Positions 1 through 6,907 of a DNA stretch of 8,939 bases are shown here, in pieces. Position 1 is the stretch's first letter. Each line of letters starts with the position of its first letter. The notes beneath the pieces are model-generated. The model had not been told where the DNA came from. It saw only the letters and a list, made by a program, of their open reading frames with translations, and searched no databases. This stretch comes from CAZDOD01 sp964506935. GTDB taxonomy: Bacteria > Desulfobacterota > Zymogenia > Zymogenales > Zymogenaceae. The DNA is taken from positions 1 through 8,939 of the forward strand of contig CAZDOD010000119.1 in assembly GCA_964506935.1 (NCBI GenBank), written 5' to 3'. Both the position numbers and the translations under genes were made by a program.

Positions 1-1014
1 CCCCAAAAATTCCACTCTGTAAGACTCCTCAATACGATACAGGTCATCAATAACGAATTGGAACCGCTCTCTAAGGTTACAGATATTGTGGACAGGACGA
101 TAAAGATCAAGGGAAAGAAACTAATCGATAAGACCGTAGAGGCCCTCGTTAATGGGGAGGAGGAGAGGTATCTGAGAGACTATACTCAATTTTATGTAAA
201 GGGAGAGTCGAAGGGTAGGAAATTCGGCATGCCTAATTTCCACTACGGTAATAAAAATCTGGGAGTGCTCCTTATTCATGGCTACATGGCAAGCCCCGAG
301 GAGATGAGGCCGTTGATGGAATACCTCACAAAAGCCGGGCTGACGGTCTACTCCGTCCGTCTTCTGGGCCACGGGACGTCTCCATACGACCTTTTGACAC
401 GGAGGTGGGAGGACTGGTTTCACTCCGTTAAGGTTGGATACACGATCCTCTCGACATTAGCAAAAAAAGTATTTGTATGTGGATTTTCGTTGGGCGGGGC
501 CTTGGCCTGGCACCTTACGGCACAAGACCCACCGAAGCTTGCGGGAATAATATCGATCTCAGCGGCAATGAAGCTCGTAAATCGTGCGTCAGTTTTAGCC
601 CCTGCGATAAATTTTGTTGACCGCATGATGAAATTTGTCGGTTTTGAGAAGATAAGGATGGATTTTGTAAAGAATAATCCCGAAAATCCCCACATAAATT
701 ACTTCAAGAACCCTATTTTTGGATTGGACCAACTATTAGAACTGGTGAAGGTCGTAAAGGATGAGTTAAAGAAGATCACCGTGCCCGCCCTTATCCTTCA
801 GGGGGGAAATGATCCCACAGTAGATCCGGAGAGCGCCGAGGAGTATTACAATTCAATTTCTTCGGATATCAAGGGTCTTGTCGTTGTGGATTCACCGTAC
901 CACGGGATCGTTTACCGCGGTGACGACAAGATTTTTGGACGCATCGTCGATTTCGTCCATAATCCCGAAGAGACCACAAAAGGCATTCCGAGTTTGGAGG
1001 AGCAGCTTTCTTAG
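1..1014 (+). CDS. alpha/beta hydrolase (esterase / monoacylglycerol lipase-like), 5' end missing
   Basis: Serine hydrolase of the alpha/beta fold, resembling carboxylesterases and monoacylglycerol lipases (Hydrolase_4 type); it probably cleaves a carboxylic ester such as a lipid or short acyl ester. Numbering from the TTG codon at 58, I see the oxyanion-region motif LLIHGY (71-76), GHG (104-106), the nucleophile elbow GFSLGG with Ser144, an acid candidate at Asp252 (GGNDP), and His282 (YHGIVY), so the triad looks complete. The frame has no stop back to base 1, and the TTG at 58 has no Shine-Dalgarno site before it, so the gene most likely begins left of the window; the visible N-terminal stretch before the fold (about 65 residues) is helical and charged. 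It has no secretion signal within the window. It converges on the C69 peptidase gene through a shared terminator. The fold and catalytic residues are sure; the substrate is unknown. Confidence 0.88.
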   Translation, partial: PQKFHSVRLLNTIQVINNELEPLSKVTDIVDRTIKIKGKKLIDKTVEALVNGEEERYLRDYTQFYVKGESKGRKFGMPNFHYGNKNLGVLLIHGYMASPEEMRPLMEYLTKAGLTVYSVRLLGHGTSPYDLLTRRWEDWFHSVKVGYTILSTLAKKVFVCGFSLGGALAWHLTAQDPPKLAGIISISAAMKLVNRASVLAPAINFVDRMMKFVGFEKIRMDFVKNNPENPHINYFKNPIFGLDQLLELVKVVKDELKKITVPALILQGGNDPTVDPESAEEYYNSISSDIKGLVVVDSPYHGIVYRGDDKIFGRIVDFVHNPEETTKGIPSLEEQLS

Positions 1015-1059
1015 AACTTGACTATTTTCGAGATTTCGATCCCTAGCAACACCCTATAT

Positions 1060-1120
1060 AAAAAGCCCGGCCGAATATACAAAGCTAGAATTAATCTAAC
1101 TTTGGTATCTCGGCCTTTTT
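1060..1120. terminator. bidirectional intrinsic terminator overlapping the 3' end of the C69 peptidase gene
   Basis: A long hairpin between the convergent genes. GGCCGA (1069-1074) pairs with TCGGCC (1110-1115), ATAC (1077-1080) with GTAT (1105-1108), AAAG (1081-1084) with CTTT (1100-1103), and TAGA (1086-1089) with TCTA (1095-1098), leaving a five-base loop. On the plus strand TTTTT follows at once (1116-1120). On the minus strand the hairpin is followed by GGGC and then TTTTT (1064-1060). The TAA stop of the peptidase gene (1091-1093) lies in the apical loop, so one arm is coding sequence. Confidence 0.85.
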
Positions 1121-2458
1121 ATTCTGCTTCTTCCAGTAGCCGAGAAAGAGCCCCGACGCCCTGTTTTTTACGGGCTTATTTAGGACTTCCTTCGTCCATT
1201 TTGTAAGGGCCCTGTCTGCGGCATCAAAGCAATTTTTGGAAAGGTCTTTGAGTCTCTTTTGCTTCTCCTCCTTTCCCTTGCTTTTTATTTCGCTTATAGT
1301 TCTTTTGTCGTCTTCGATGAATCTCCTCTCCAAACTATCCCTATCATCAAAAAAGACCCTCGTACGCGTCGGGTAGTCAAAATTCACGGCCCTCTGGAGC
1401 CGCTCGTGTCTCCACCACAGCGACCTCTCGTCATATGTCCCCTTCGGTTCCGGGCCTATATCCGGGAGGGCCCCGGCCTCGAAGTAGAATGGTTTGAATA
1501 CAGACTCACACGGTGTCGAGGTTCCGGTGATCCAGTGTGTGTTGATATCGCCCGTGAGGTGGGAGACGACCGACGCCGTGGAGTGTGAGTTTCTCGGGAG
1601 GATGTTTGCGGCGTGCATGCAGACCTTATTCATAAAGAGACCCTTTTGCGGCAAATAGTCCCCATCGTCGTCCGTTCCGTGATCCCTCAAAAAATCCATC
1701 ATCGATGACACGTCGATATTTCCCGCCGATGACGAGACGAGCTTCATGGTGCGGCCCTGGCGTCTTGCGCACATCGAAAAGGTCGTGAAAAACCAATCCG
1801 AGTAGCAGCGGGCGAAGTTAAAGTCCCTTTCGGATTTACACCATCCCTTCTCTATTGCGTGTTCGACGAGGCCGGGCGAAGCCTTATCAAACTTATTTGT
1901 GATTGTAAGCCCGTTTGAGATCGAACGAACTCCGTTCACCTTCTGGGCGGCCCAGAATCTATCGGCCGTTTCAAGCACCCAGGCGCCTTTCGGATCGGCT
2001 ATGATATATGAGTTGTGATAGGTAAGATTTTTGTCCTCATAGCCGCACGGCCCTCCCTGTCCGTATTTTTCGAGTAAGTCGGTTATGACATCAAGGGCCG
2101 CCTCCGCGGAATCGGCCCTCTCGAGGGCGAGGCGCAAGAGATCCATCCCGGTCAGTTTTTTATCTTTCGTCATGGGGAGCTTCGTGAAGACCGCCTCGTT
2201 TCCTATCGCAACGCCGGCGTCGTTGGCGCCGATCTCGGCTCCCCACATCCAAAACGGGCGGGAGATCAGAACGGCGCGTGTCTTTTCGACCTGGGGTATT
2301 GATATGTATGTGCACTTGACGTTTTGTTTGTCTTTGTATTTTTTTTCTGGATGATATTCAATGATCTGCGCCTCGTTGGGCTCCCTGTCGCTGTTTTTTG
2401 CGAAGATGACCGAGCCGTCTTTTGTGGCTACAGACGTAGCAACGATGGTATCACACAT
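1091..2458 (-). CDS. secernin-like C69 family peptidase/amidohydrolase (Ntn hydrolase)
   Basis: Predicted Ntn-fold amidohydrolase of the secernin/dipeptidase C69 (formerly U34) family, acting on a small peptide or amide in the cytoplasm. The protein starts Met-Cys-Asp; removal of Met would expose Cys2, the expected N-terminal nucleophile. Other family marks are KNSDR (21-25), GANDAGVAIGNE (77-88), CMHA (280-283), TGTSTPCESVFKPFYF (311-326) and LWWRHE (347-352). At 455 residues it has a normal secernin length and no signal peptide. The ATG has a strong GGAGG site five bases upstream (complement of 2464-2468), which settles the start. The last 75 residues are rich in Lys and charged, and the final codons form one arm of the terminator. 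It is divergent from the patatin gene and shares its promoter region. Bacterial secernins are mostly uncharacterised, so the true substrate is open. Confidence 0.9.
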   Translation of the reverse strand: MCDTIVATSVATKDGSVIFAKNSDREPNEAQIIEYHPEKKYKDKQNVKCTYISIPQVEKTRAVLISRPFWMWGAEIGANDAGVAIGNEAVFTKLPMTKDKKLTGMDLLRLALERADSAEAALDVITDLLEKYGQGGPCGYEDKNLTYHNSYIIADPKGAWVLETADRFWAAQKVNGVRSISNGLTITNKFDKASPGLVEHAIEKGWCKSERDFNFARCYSDWFFTTFSMCARRQGRTMKLVSSSAGNIDVSSMMDFLRDHGTDDDGDYLPQKGLFMNKVCMHAANILPRNSHSTASVVSHLTGDINTHWITGTSTPCESVFKPFYFEAGALPDIGPEPKGTYDERSLWWRHERLQRAVNFDYPTRTRVFFDDRDSLERRFIEDDKRTISEIKSKGKEEKQKRLKDLSKNCFDAADRALTKWTKEVLNKPVKNRASGLFLGYWKKQNKKAEIPKLD

Positions 2459-2514
2459 TTAGACCTCCAAGCTTTAATGACCTGAGATAATTTTTTTTCT
2501 CTATGATTTTTCAT

Positions 2515-2542
2515 TTGAGATATAGATGATTAACGCTATAAT
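2515..2542 (+). promoter_or_regulatory. sigma-70-type promoter of the patatin gene
   Basis: TTGAGA (2515-2520), a 16-base spacer and a perfect TATAAT (2537-2542). Transcription would begin near 2549, about 60 bases before the GTG start. Its -10 box overlaps that of the opposite promoter. Confidence 0.65.
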
Positions 2543-2570
2543 TATACTTTAAACTAATATTCTAAATCAA
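2541..2570 (-). promoter_or_regulatory. sigma-70-type promoter of the C69 peptidase gene
   Basis: On the minus strand, TTGATT (complement of 2565-2570), an 18-base spacer and a perfect TATAAT (complement of 2541-2546). Its -10 box overlaps the opposite promoter's by two bases, and together they make the palindrome TATAATTATA (2537-2546). Transcription in the two directions would therefore compete for one melting site. Confidence 0.6.
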
Positions 2571-2609
2571 CACTTAATATCAAATCATGTCTTAATCTAG
2601 GGGGTAGAT

Positions 2610-4016
2610 GTGAAGATTAAAAAGACGGCGATATTTATGATTATCATCACGGGGATGATAATTTTATCGGGCTGCAGTGTATTGACCAACAGGATGATTA
2701 TCTATGATGATGGGGAACTAGTAGGCGAAAAATTACCACCCGCCGAGGACGGGGATTTCTTCCTCGCAGTGGCGGTATCGGGGGGCGGAAGCAGGTCCGC
2801 CGTATGGAGCGCCGCGGTCTTAAAAGAGCTCTTTTATCAGGTGAAGCTCCCTGACGGGAGGAGCATAATAGACGAGATCGACTATATATCGAGCGTGTCT
2901 GGTGGGAGCCTTTCGAGTGCCTACTACTGTCTGAACAAGCCTGAATCTGACACCAGAGATGTCGAAGAATATCAGGAGTTCTTCGATAATTATCTCACCG
3001 ACATGAGGAGGAACATCGAGAGCGATATTCTATTAAAGCCGTGGCTGTGGTATCGAATCTTAGTCCTCCCCGAGGAGAAGGCATTTTTCCTGAAGTGGGA
3101 TTTCGAAAAATTCTATTTTGGAGATAGCACATTCGGAGACCTATACGAGAGGCAGAAAAGGGGATACTGCCCGACCCTTATCATAAACGGGACGGTAATG
3201 GATAACGGTGCGAAGTTCCTTTTCACAACGCTATCGAGGAAAGACTTCAATTATCTCCCTAATTTTGAAACGGAACGTTTTGAGGATACGGGAATAATCA
3301 AGAGCAACATACTGTTTGAGGAGGGAATTCTGGATGTCCTCTTCTGTGAGGATATAGGGCTCTCGATCGAAGATATGGATGTATCGCGGGCGGTTGTCGC
3401 CTCCGCCGGGGTGCCTTTGATATTCGGCCCTATCATTCTAAGGGACGAGGTCAGGTCCTGTGTGGATGATGATTACTATATTCACGTAAATGATGGTGGT
3501 GTCGGAGACACCCTGGGCCTCGAGTCAATCGTACAGCTCCTTCTGACCCATTTCGATGATCCCAACAAAAATTACAGGGGAGGAATGGTTATCATAATCG
3601 ACGCCAACATCCGTATCGATCCCGAAGATTCGGTGACAAAGATCAGGGGGCTGAAGCCCGTTGACACGATAGAGAGGTCAAGGGTGATATACGCCTACCG
3701 CGGAAAGACACTCGCATATTACGCCATCATGTTCATCCAGCAGGACCCACGCTTTAAAGACATCAAATTCGTCTATATCTCCCCATATCTCGCCGATGAC
3801 CCCGAGCTTATTAAGGAGATTTCCGACAACCCGGTGGGATTTAGTTTTGAGCCCAAGGAGCTTGATGTTCTTATAGAGAAGTTCAAGTCGACCCCGACCC
3901 GCTTCAAGATAAAGAAGGAGCTCGCCAACAATATCGAGAAGGCGGCCAAGATCGTGGTTGAAGAGGTAAAGGAGCGGATACTCCTCAATTTCGAGGGGAA
4001 AGACCTTCCTCAGTAA
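2610..4016 (+). CDS. patatin-like phospholipase, lipoprotein
   Basis: Lipid acyl hydrolase with a Ser-Asp dyad, predicted to remove acyl chains from phospholipids at the cell envelope. Residues 1-22 form a lipoprotein signal: KIKK, a hydrophobic run, then lipobox LSGC with Cys22; Ser23 at position +2 would send it to the outer membrane by the E. coli rule. The patatin domain runs from about residue 51 to 300: oxyanion loop SGGGSRS (57-63), nucleophile elbow SVSGGS with Ser97, the ASAGVPLIF segment (264-272), and Asp295 in DGG (295-297). The elbow has Ser where the classic GxSxG begins with Gly. The C-terminal 160 residues are less familiar. The start is GTG at 2610, five bases after AGGGGG (2599-2604); the ATG overlapping it at 2608 runs straight into TGA. 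The gene is driven by the promoter at 2515-2542 and is convergent with the YhhN-like gene. Confidence 0.9.
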   Translation: MKIKKTAIFMIIITGMIILSGCSVLTNRMIIYDDGELVGEKLPPAEDGDFFLAVAVSGGGSRSAVWSAAVLKELFYQVKLPDGRSIIDEIDYISSVSGGSLSSAYYCLNKPESDTRDVEEYQEFFDNYLTDMRRNIESDILLKPWLWYRILVLPEEKAFFLKWDFEKFYFGDSTFGDLYERQKRGYCPTLIINGTVMDNGAKFLFTTLSRKDFNYLPNFETERFEDTGIIKSNILFEEGILDVLFCEDIGLSIEDMDVSRAVVASAGVPLIFGPIILRDEVRSCVDDDYYIHVNDGGVGDTLGLESIVQLLLTHFDDPNKNYRGGMVIIIDANIRIDPEDSVTKIRGLKPVDTIERSRVIYAYRGKTLAYYAIMFIQQDPRFKDIKFVYISPYLADDPELIKEISDNPVGFSFEPKELDVLIEKFKSTPTRFKIKKELANNIEKAAKIVVEEVKERILLNFEGKDLPQ

Positions 4017-4026
4017 AATGTGCCGA

Positions 4027-4701
4027 TCAGAAAACGGGGTTAAAATAGAAGGTCGATACGGCGATCAGAAACTGACCGAAAAAATACGCGACCAGCGCGA
4101 TTCGCTCATATTTCAGCGTGACCTTGAACCTGTCTACGGCAAGCCCCACGTCGGACAGCAGAAATAGAAAACCCCCGAACGTGACCAGCCATGCGAGCTG
4201 TTTGTTCATCGAGTCGGAAAAGAGGGTTGACGTGGCGAATGTCATCATGAACATTATGACGATTGTATAGAGGCCCACGGGGATTCTCATTTTGCCGAGG
4301 CCGGAGTGAAGATAGAGATAGACAGCGATCCCAACGACCGTCCATATAATTGCAATCCACCAGGTCTCTTTTGGAATGCCTCCAAAGTAGATATATGTTG
4401 TGCCGTAGACTACATGCGCCAAGAGAAAAAATATAAGGCCGAAAAGGAAGAAATTTTTATATTCCTTAAACATCAAAAGTACATCACCGAAGAGGGACAG
4501 GACGAGGCCCGCGGTGATAAAGAGGGTATAGGTTGGATTAAAGCCTTGGGCGAGTGGTGAAAGCGTGGCACAGGTGATGATGAGGAGTGTGGAGATAGGT
4601 TTTGTGATATAGTAGCCTATTTTGACTTTTTTGAATTCAGAGACCAAAAGGGTGGATACCGAAATGATCAGAAGCGGCAAGATATATAAATAAATGGGCA
4701 T
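4027..4701 (-). CDS. YhhN/TMEM86 family membrane protein (lysoplasmalogenase-like)
   Basis: Integral inner-membrane protein of the YhhN/TMEM86 family. Characterised members are lysoplasmalogenases that hydrolyse the vinyl-ether bond of lysoplasmalogens to a fatty aldehyde and a glycerophospho-base. I count about eight hydrophobic helices (near 3-20, 28-46, 57-77, 84-104, 114-131, 140-161, 168-188 and 198-219). Family marks are KP (34-35), LFGDVLL with Asp73, FFLLAHVVY with His96, LLSDVGLAVDRF with Asp184, and AYFFGQ (205-210); Asp73 and Asp184 match the conserved acidic pair. Its 224 residues are normal for the family. The ATG follows GGAAGG (complement of 4710-4715) by eight bases. It faces the patatin gene tail to tail and has its own promoter. 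Family membership is secure; the activity in this organism is inferred. Confidence 0.85.
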   Translation of the reverse strand: MPIYLYILPLLIISVSTLLVSEFKKVKIGYYITKPISTLLIITCATLSPLAQGFNPTYTLFITAGLVLSLFGDVLLMFKEYKNFFLFGLIFFLLAHVVYGTTYIYFGGIPKETWWIAIIWTVVGIAVYLYLHSGLGKMRIPVGLYTIVIMFMMTFATSTLFSDSMNKQLAWLVTFGGFLFLLSDVGLAVDRFKVTLKYERIALVAYFFGQFLIAVSTFYFNPVF

Positions 4702-4727
4702 GGTATATACCTTCCATTTTTTCTTAC

Positions 4728-4756
4728 TTTATACTCCTTTTTTGCCCAGACTACAA
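4728..4756 (-). promoter_or_regulatory. promoter of the YhhN-like gene
   Basis: On the minus strand, TTGTAG (complement of 4751-4756), a 17-base spacer and TATAAA (complement of 4728-4733). This gives a leader of roughly 20 bases, just enough to hold the GGAAGG ribosome site. Confidence 0.5.
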
Positions 4757-4774
4757 GCCTATTCAGTAAATTAA

Positions 4775-4783
4775 TGTTATAAT
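4775..4783 (+). promoter_or_regulatory. extended -10 promoter of the tautomerase / CDF genes
   Basis: TGTTATAAT (4775-4783) is a perfect TATAAT with the TGn extension. I find no good -35 hexamer at the right distance, which is usual for extended -10 promoters. The expected start near 4790 leaves a leader of about 20 bases. Confidence 0.5.
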
Positions 4784-4811
4784 AAGAAAAAAATATAAGT
4801 GAGCATAAAGA

Positions 4812-5192
4812 ATGCCCCTCGTAAAGATTCATGTCTCATCGAGCTTTGATCAAGGGAAGCGAAAGCCCTTCGTCGATGAGGTTAGAGGCGCCCTCGTCGA
4901 GACGCTCGATATCAAACATGAGCACGGACATGTTATCCTCTATGACGCCCCGTTAGATTGCCGATCGGTCCACAAGAGTAGAGATATAAACTTCGTTTTT
5001 TTCGAGATACTGATGTTCTCAGAAAGAACCGACGACATGAAGGAACGACTCTATAAGAAACTCAGTGATATCGCCGAAAAGTACACGGGGGTCGAAAATA
5101 GGGACATCCTCTTTAACATCGTAGAGACTACGAGGAAAAATTGGGCGGCGAGGGGCGGTATACCCCTCTCGAAGGTCGACCTCGGATACTGA
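4812..5192 (+). CDS. tautomerase superfamily protein
   Basis: Small cytoplasmic protein of the tautomerase superfamily (Tautomerase_2 / malonate semialdehyde decarboxylase-like group). After Met removal it would expose Pro2 (MPLVKIHV), the catalytic imino acid of the family. Its 126 residues hold two beta-alpha-beta units in tandem (about 1-58 and 59-126), the usual long-form length. Later marks are the FSERTDDMK segment, with Arg72 as a candidate substrate-binding residue, and the NWAARGGIPLSKVDLGY ending typical of this subgroup. Family members range from keto-enol tautomerases to decarboxylases and dehalogenases, so the reaction cannot be named. The start has only a weak upstream site (GAG near 4801), but the Pro2 match makes it firm. 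The CDF gene follows after 42 bases on the same strand and is probably cotranscribed, with no obvious functional link. Confidence 0.85.
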   Translation: MPLVKIHVSSSFDQGKRKPFVDEVRGALVETLDIKHEHGHVILYDAPLDCRSVHKSRDINFVFFEILMFSERTDDMKERLYKKLSDIAEKYTGVENRDILFNIVETTRKNWAARGGIPLSKVDLGY

Positions 5193-5234
5193 AAATGGGC
5201 GACAGTTATGGCCTTATAGGGGAAACTTTTTTTA

Positions 5235-6170
5235 TTGGAAACCAAAACTTTGACTGAAAAACATCACGAACATGACCACGGCACTTGGCACATCTTCGAG
5301 TATCGCTCTGTCGAAAAGAAAAAGCTGATTCTATCGCTTTTCGTAACGCTGTTTTTCATGTTCGTCGAGATAGCGGGTGGGATAATATCGGGGAGTATCG
5401 CCCTGATCAGCGACGCGGGACACATGTTCACCCACAGTTTCGCCATCGGGATCGGGCTATTTGCGATATTCATCGCCCGAAAGCCACCGTGCCACCACCG
5501 TACCTTCGGCCTCTACAGGGCCGAGATACTTGCGGCGTTCGTAAACGGGATCTTTCTTTTAGTGGTGGCGGTAATCATAATATTCGAATCGATCGAGAGG
5601 ATCATTGAGCCCACAGACGTGCTTGGCCTGGAGATGCTCGTCGTCGCGATCGTCGGGCTTTTTGCAAACCTCGCAAGCGTTCTAATCCTGAAAGGGAGCT
5701 CGAAAGGGGACATGAACGTCAGAAGCGTCTTTTATCACATGCTGGCCGACGTTTTTTCTTCTTTTGGAGTCATCGCAGCGGCGCTTTTCATCTACTTTTT
5801 CGATTGGAAGATATTAGACCCCCTGGTCAGCATCGGGATATCGATAATTATTATCTTTTGGGCCTTCGGGGTTCTGAAAGAATCGGCGATGATCCTCTTG
5901 GAGATGGCGCCCTCGGAGGACAGCGACGAGATATCCGAGTCGCTTAAAAAAGAATTTCCAGATATCGTAGAGGTGATGAACTCCCACCTCTGGGCGATAA
6001 CGTCCGACATGCTCGTCTTCTCTGCACACATAAAGTTCAAATCGGAAAACGACGGGCTTTTTCTGATACCCAAAATAAGAAGGTATCTAAAGGAAAGACA
6101 CAAAATTATGGAATCGACGATTCAGGTTGCATTGGAAGGTGATGAGGAGATATGTGAATATCCCACCTGA
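5235..6170 (+). CDS. cation diffusion facilitator (CDF) transporter, ZitB/CzcD-like, with altered metal site
   Basis: Inner-membrane divalent metal/proton antiporter, probably exporting zinc or a related metal. A His-rich N-terminus (five His within residues 10-19) precedes six helices (about 30-52, 58-80, 96-118, 129-152, 164-188, 195-222) and a cytoplasmic ferredoxin-like domain (about 223-311) with HLW (251-253) and SAHI (263-266). The helix 5 site HMLAD (His168, Asp172) is canonical. The helix 2 site reads SDAGHMFTH, with His63 and His67, where ZitB, CzcD and the zinc ZnTs have HxxxD. The helix 4-5 loop has no His-rich insert. The start is TTG: an in-frame TAG at 5217-5219 closes the frame upstream, AGGGGA (5218-5223) lies eleven bases before it, and the next ATG would cut into the first helix. 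The family is sure; the metal is not. Confidence 0.9.
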   Translation: METKTLTEKHHEHDHGTWHIFEYRSVEKKKLILSLFVTLFFMFVEIAGGIISGSIALISDAGHMFTHSFAIGIGLFAIFIARKPPCHHRTFGLYRAEILAAFVNGIFLLVVAVIIIFESIERIIEPTDVLGLEMLVVAIVGLFANLASVLILKGSSKGDMNVRSVFYHMLADVFSSFGVIAAALFIYFFDWKILDPLVSIGISIIIIFWAFGVLKESAMILLEMAPSEDSDEISESLKKEFPDIVEVMNSHLWAITSDMLVFSAHIKFKSENDGLFLIPKIRRYLKERHKIMESTIQVALEGDEEICEYPT

Positions 6171-6249
6171 CGTAAATGTTACTGTAAGAGAAGATATGAT
6201 AAAATTATTTCCATCAGAGATTTAATACTGGACACGGATTGAATGATTA

Positions 6250-6903
6250 ATGAAGTCTTCCTACTTTACACACAAGAGCATCGATGATGTATCGGGCGGG
6301 ATGCTGAAAAGGCTTGAGAAATCGAGCAAGAGACACAGGTTCACCTTTTCCCCCGAAGGATCGGCGCTCCTTATACTCGATATGCAAAAGTTTTTTCTCG
6401 ATGAGGATTCTCACGCATTCATCCCGAGCGCCCCGGCGATAGTCCCGAAGATAAAAATGCTGATAGACGCTTTTTCAAAATCGAACCTCCCGATAATCTC
6501 GACACGCCATATAAATACCGAAGATGATGCAATGATGATGTCCCGGTGGTGGAAGGATGTCATAATGGAGGATGATCCCTTGAGCGAGATTGTTACCGAG
6601 CTCGCTTTCCCGAATGCCGAAGTCATAAAGAAGACGCAGTACGACGCCTTCTATCGGACACAACTCGAAGATGTGCTCAGTGACATGGGGGTCGAGAAGC
6701 TCGTCGTGACCGGCGTCATGACACACCTCTGCTGTGAGACGACGGCACGCTCGGCATTCGTCAGGGGTTTTGTCGTCTTTATGCCGGTGGACGGAACCGC
6801 GACATATAACGAGGATTTCCATTTTGCGACCTATCTCAATCTCTCCCACGGCTTCGCCGTCCCCGTCCACTCCGATGAGATTTTAAAAAATATGGAGGCG
6901 TAA
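6250..6903 (+). CDS. isochorismatase-like cysteine hydrolase
   Basis: Cytoplasmic hydrolase of the isochorismatase-like (cysteine hydrolase) superfamily, whose members cleave amides (nicotinamidase, N-carbamoyl compounds, ureidoacrylate) or the vinyl ether of isochorismate. The triad is visible: Asp44 in LLILDMQKFF, Lys128 in KKTQYDAF, and Cys161 in TGVMTHLCCETTARSAF. A second cysteine sits directly beside the nucleophile (Cys161-Cys162). The 217 residues include a 35-residue N-terminal lead before the fold. True EntB isochorismatase lacks the Cys, so an amide or carbamoyl substrate is likelier. The ATG at 6250 has only a weak ribosome site, but an in-frame TGA at 6244 excludes an earlier start. 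The reductase gene begins four bases after its stop, with its ribosome site inside this gene, so the two are translationally coupled. The 79-base gap before it shows no convincing promoter. Confidence 0.88.
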   Translation: MKSSYFTHKSIDDVSGGMLKRLEKSSKRHRFTFSPEGSALLILDMQKFFLDEDSHAFIPSAPAIVPKIKMLIDAFSKSNLPIISTRHINTEDDAMMMSRWWKDVIMEDDPLSEIVTELAFPNAEVIKKTQYDAFYRTQLEDVLSDMGVEKLVVTGVMTHLCCETTARSAFVRGFVVFMPVDGTATYNEDFHFATYLNLSHGFAVPVHSDEILKNMEA

Positions 6904-6907
6904 TTAG

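Noticed and set aside
1018..1060. TTGACT followed by TATATA as a promoter
   Set aside because: The spacer is 31 bases, far too long, and the region lies between convergent genes.
1259..1588. Plus-strand frame of 109 codons inside the C69 peptidase gene, and similar overlapping frames elsewhere
   Set aside because: They lie antisense or out of frame to genes with clear family motifs, have no good ribosome sites, and show low-complexity or Arg/Pro-rich translations typical of shadow frames.
4016..4090. Possible terminator or repeat between the patatin and YhhN genes (CGATCAGAAA occurs at 4024-4033 and 4072-4081)
   Set aside because: Only four-base stems with poor loops can be drawn, there is no T-run in place, and the repeat is short and falls mostly in coding sequence.
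4702..4711. GGTATATACC, a perfect 10-base palindrome just before the YhhN start, as an operator
   Set aside because: It is short and AT-rich and lies between the ribosome site and the start codon; no second copy or matching regulator gene is present in the window.
6171..6249. Promoter before the isochorismatase-like gene (TATGAT at 6195-6200)
   Set aside because: No acceptable -35 hexamer or TGn extension accompanies it, so it is too weak to list; the gene may be read from the upstream CDF transcript.
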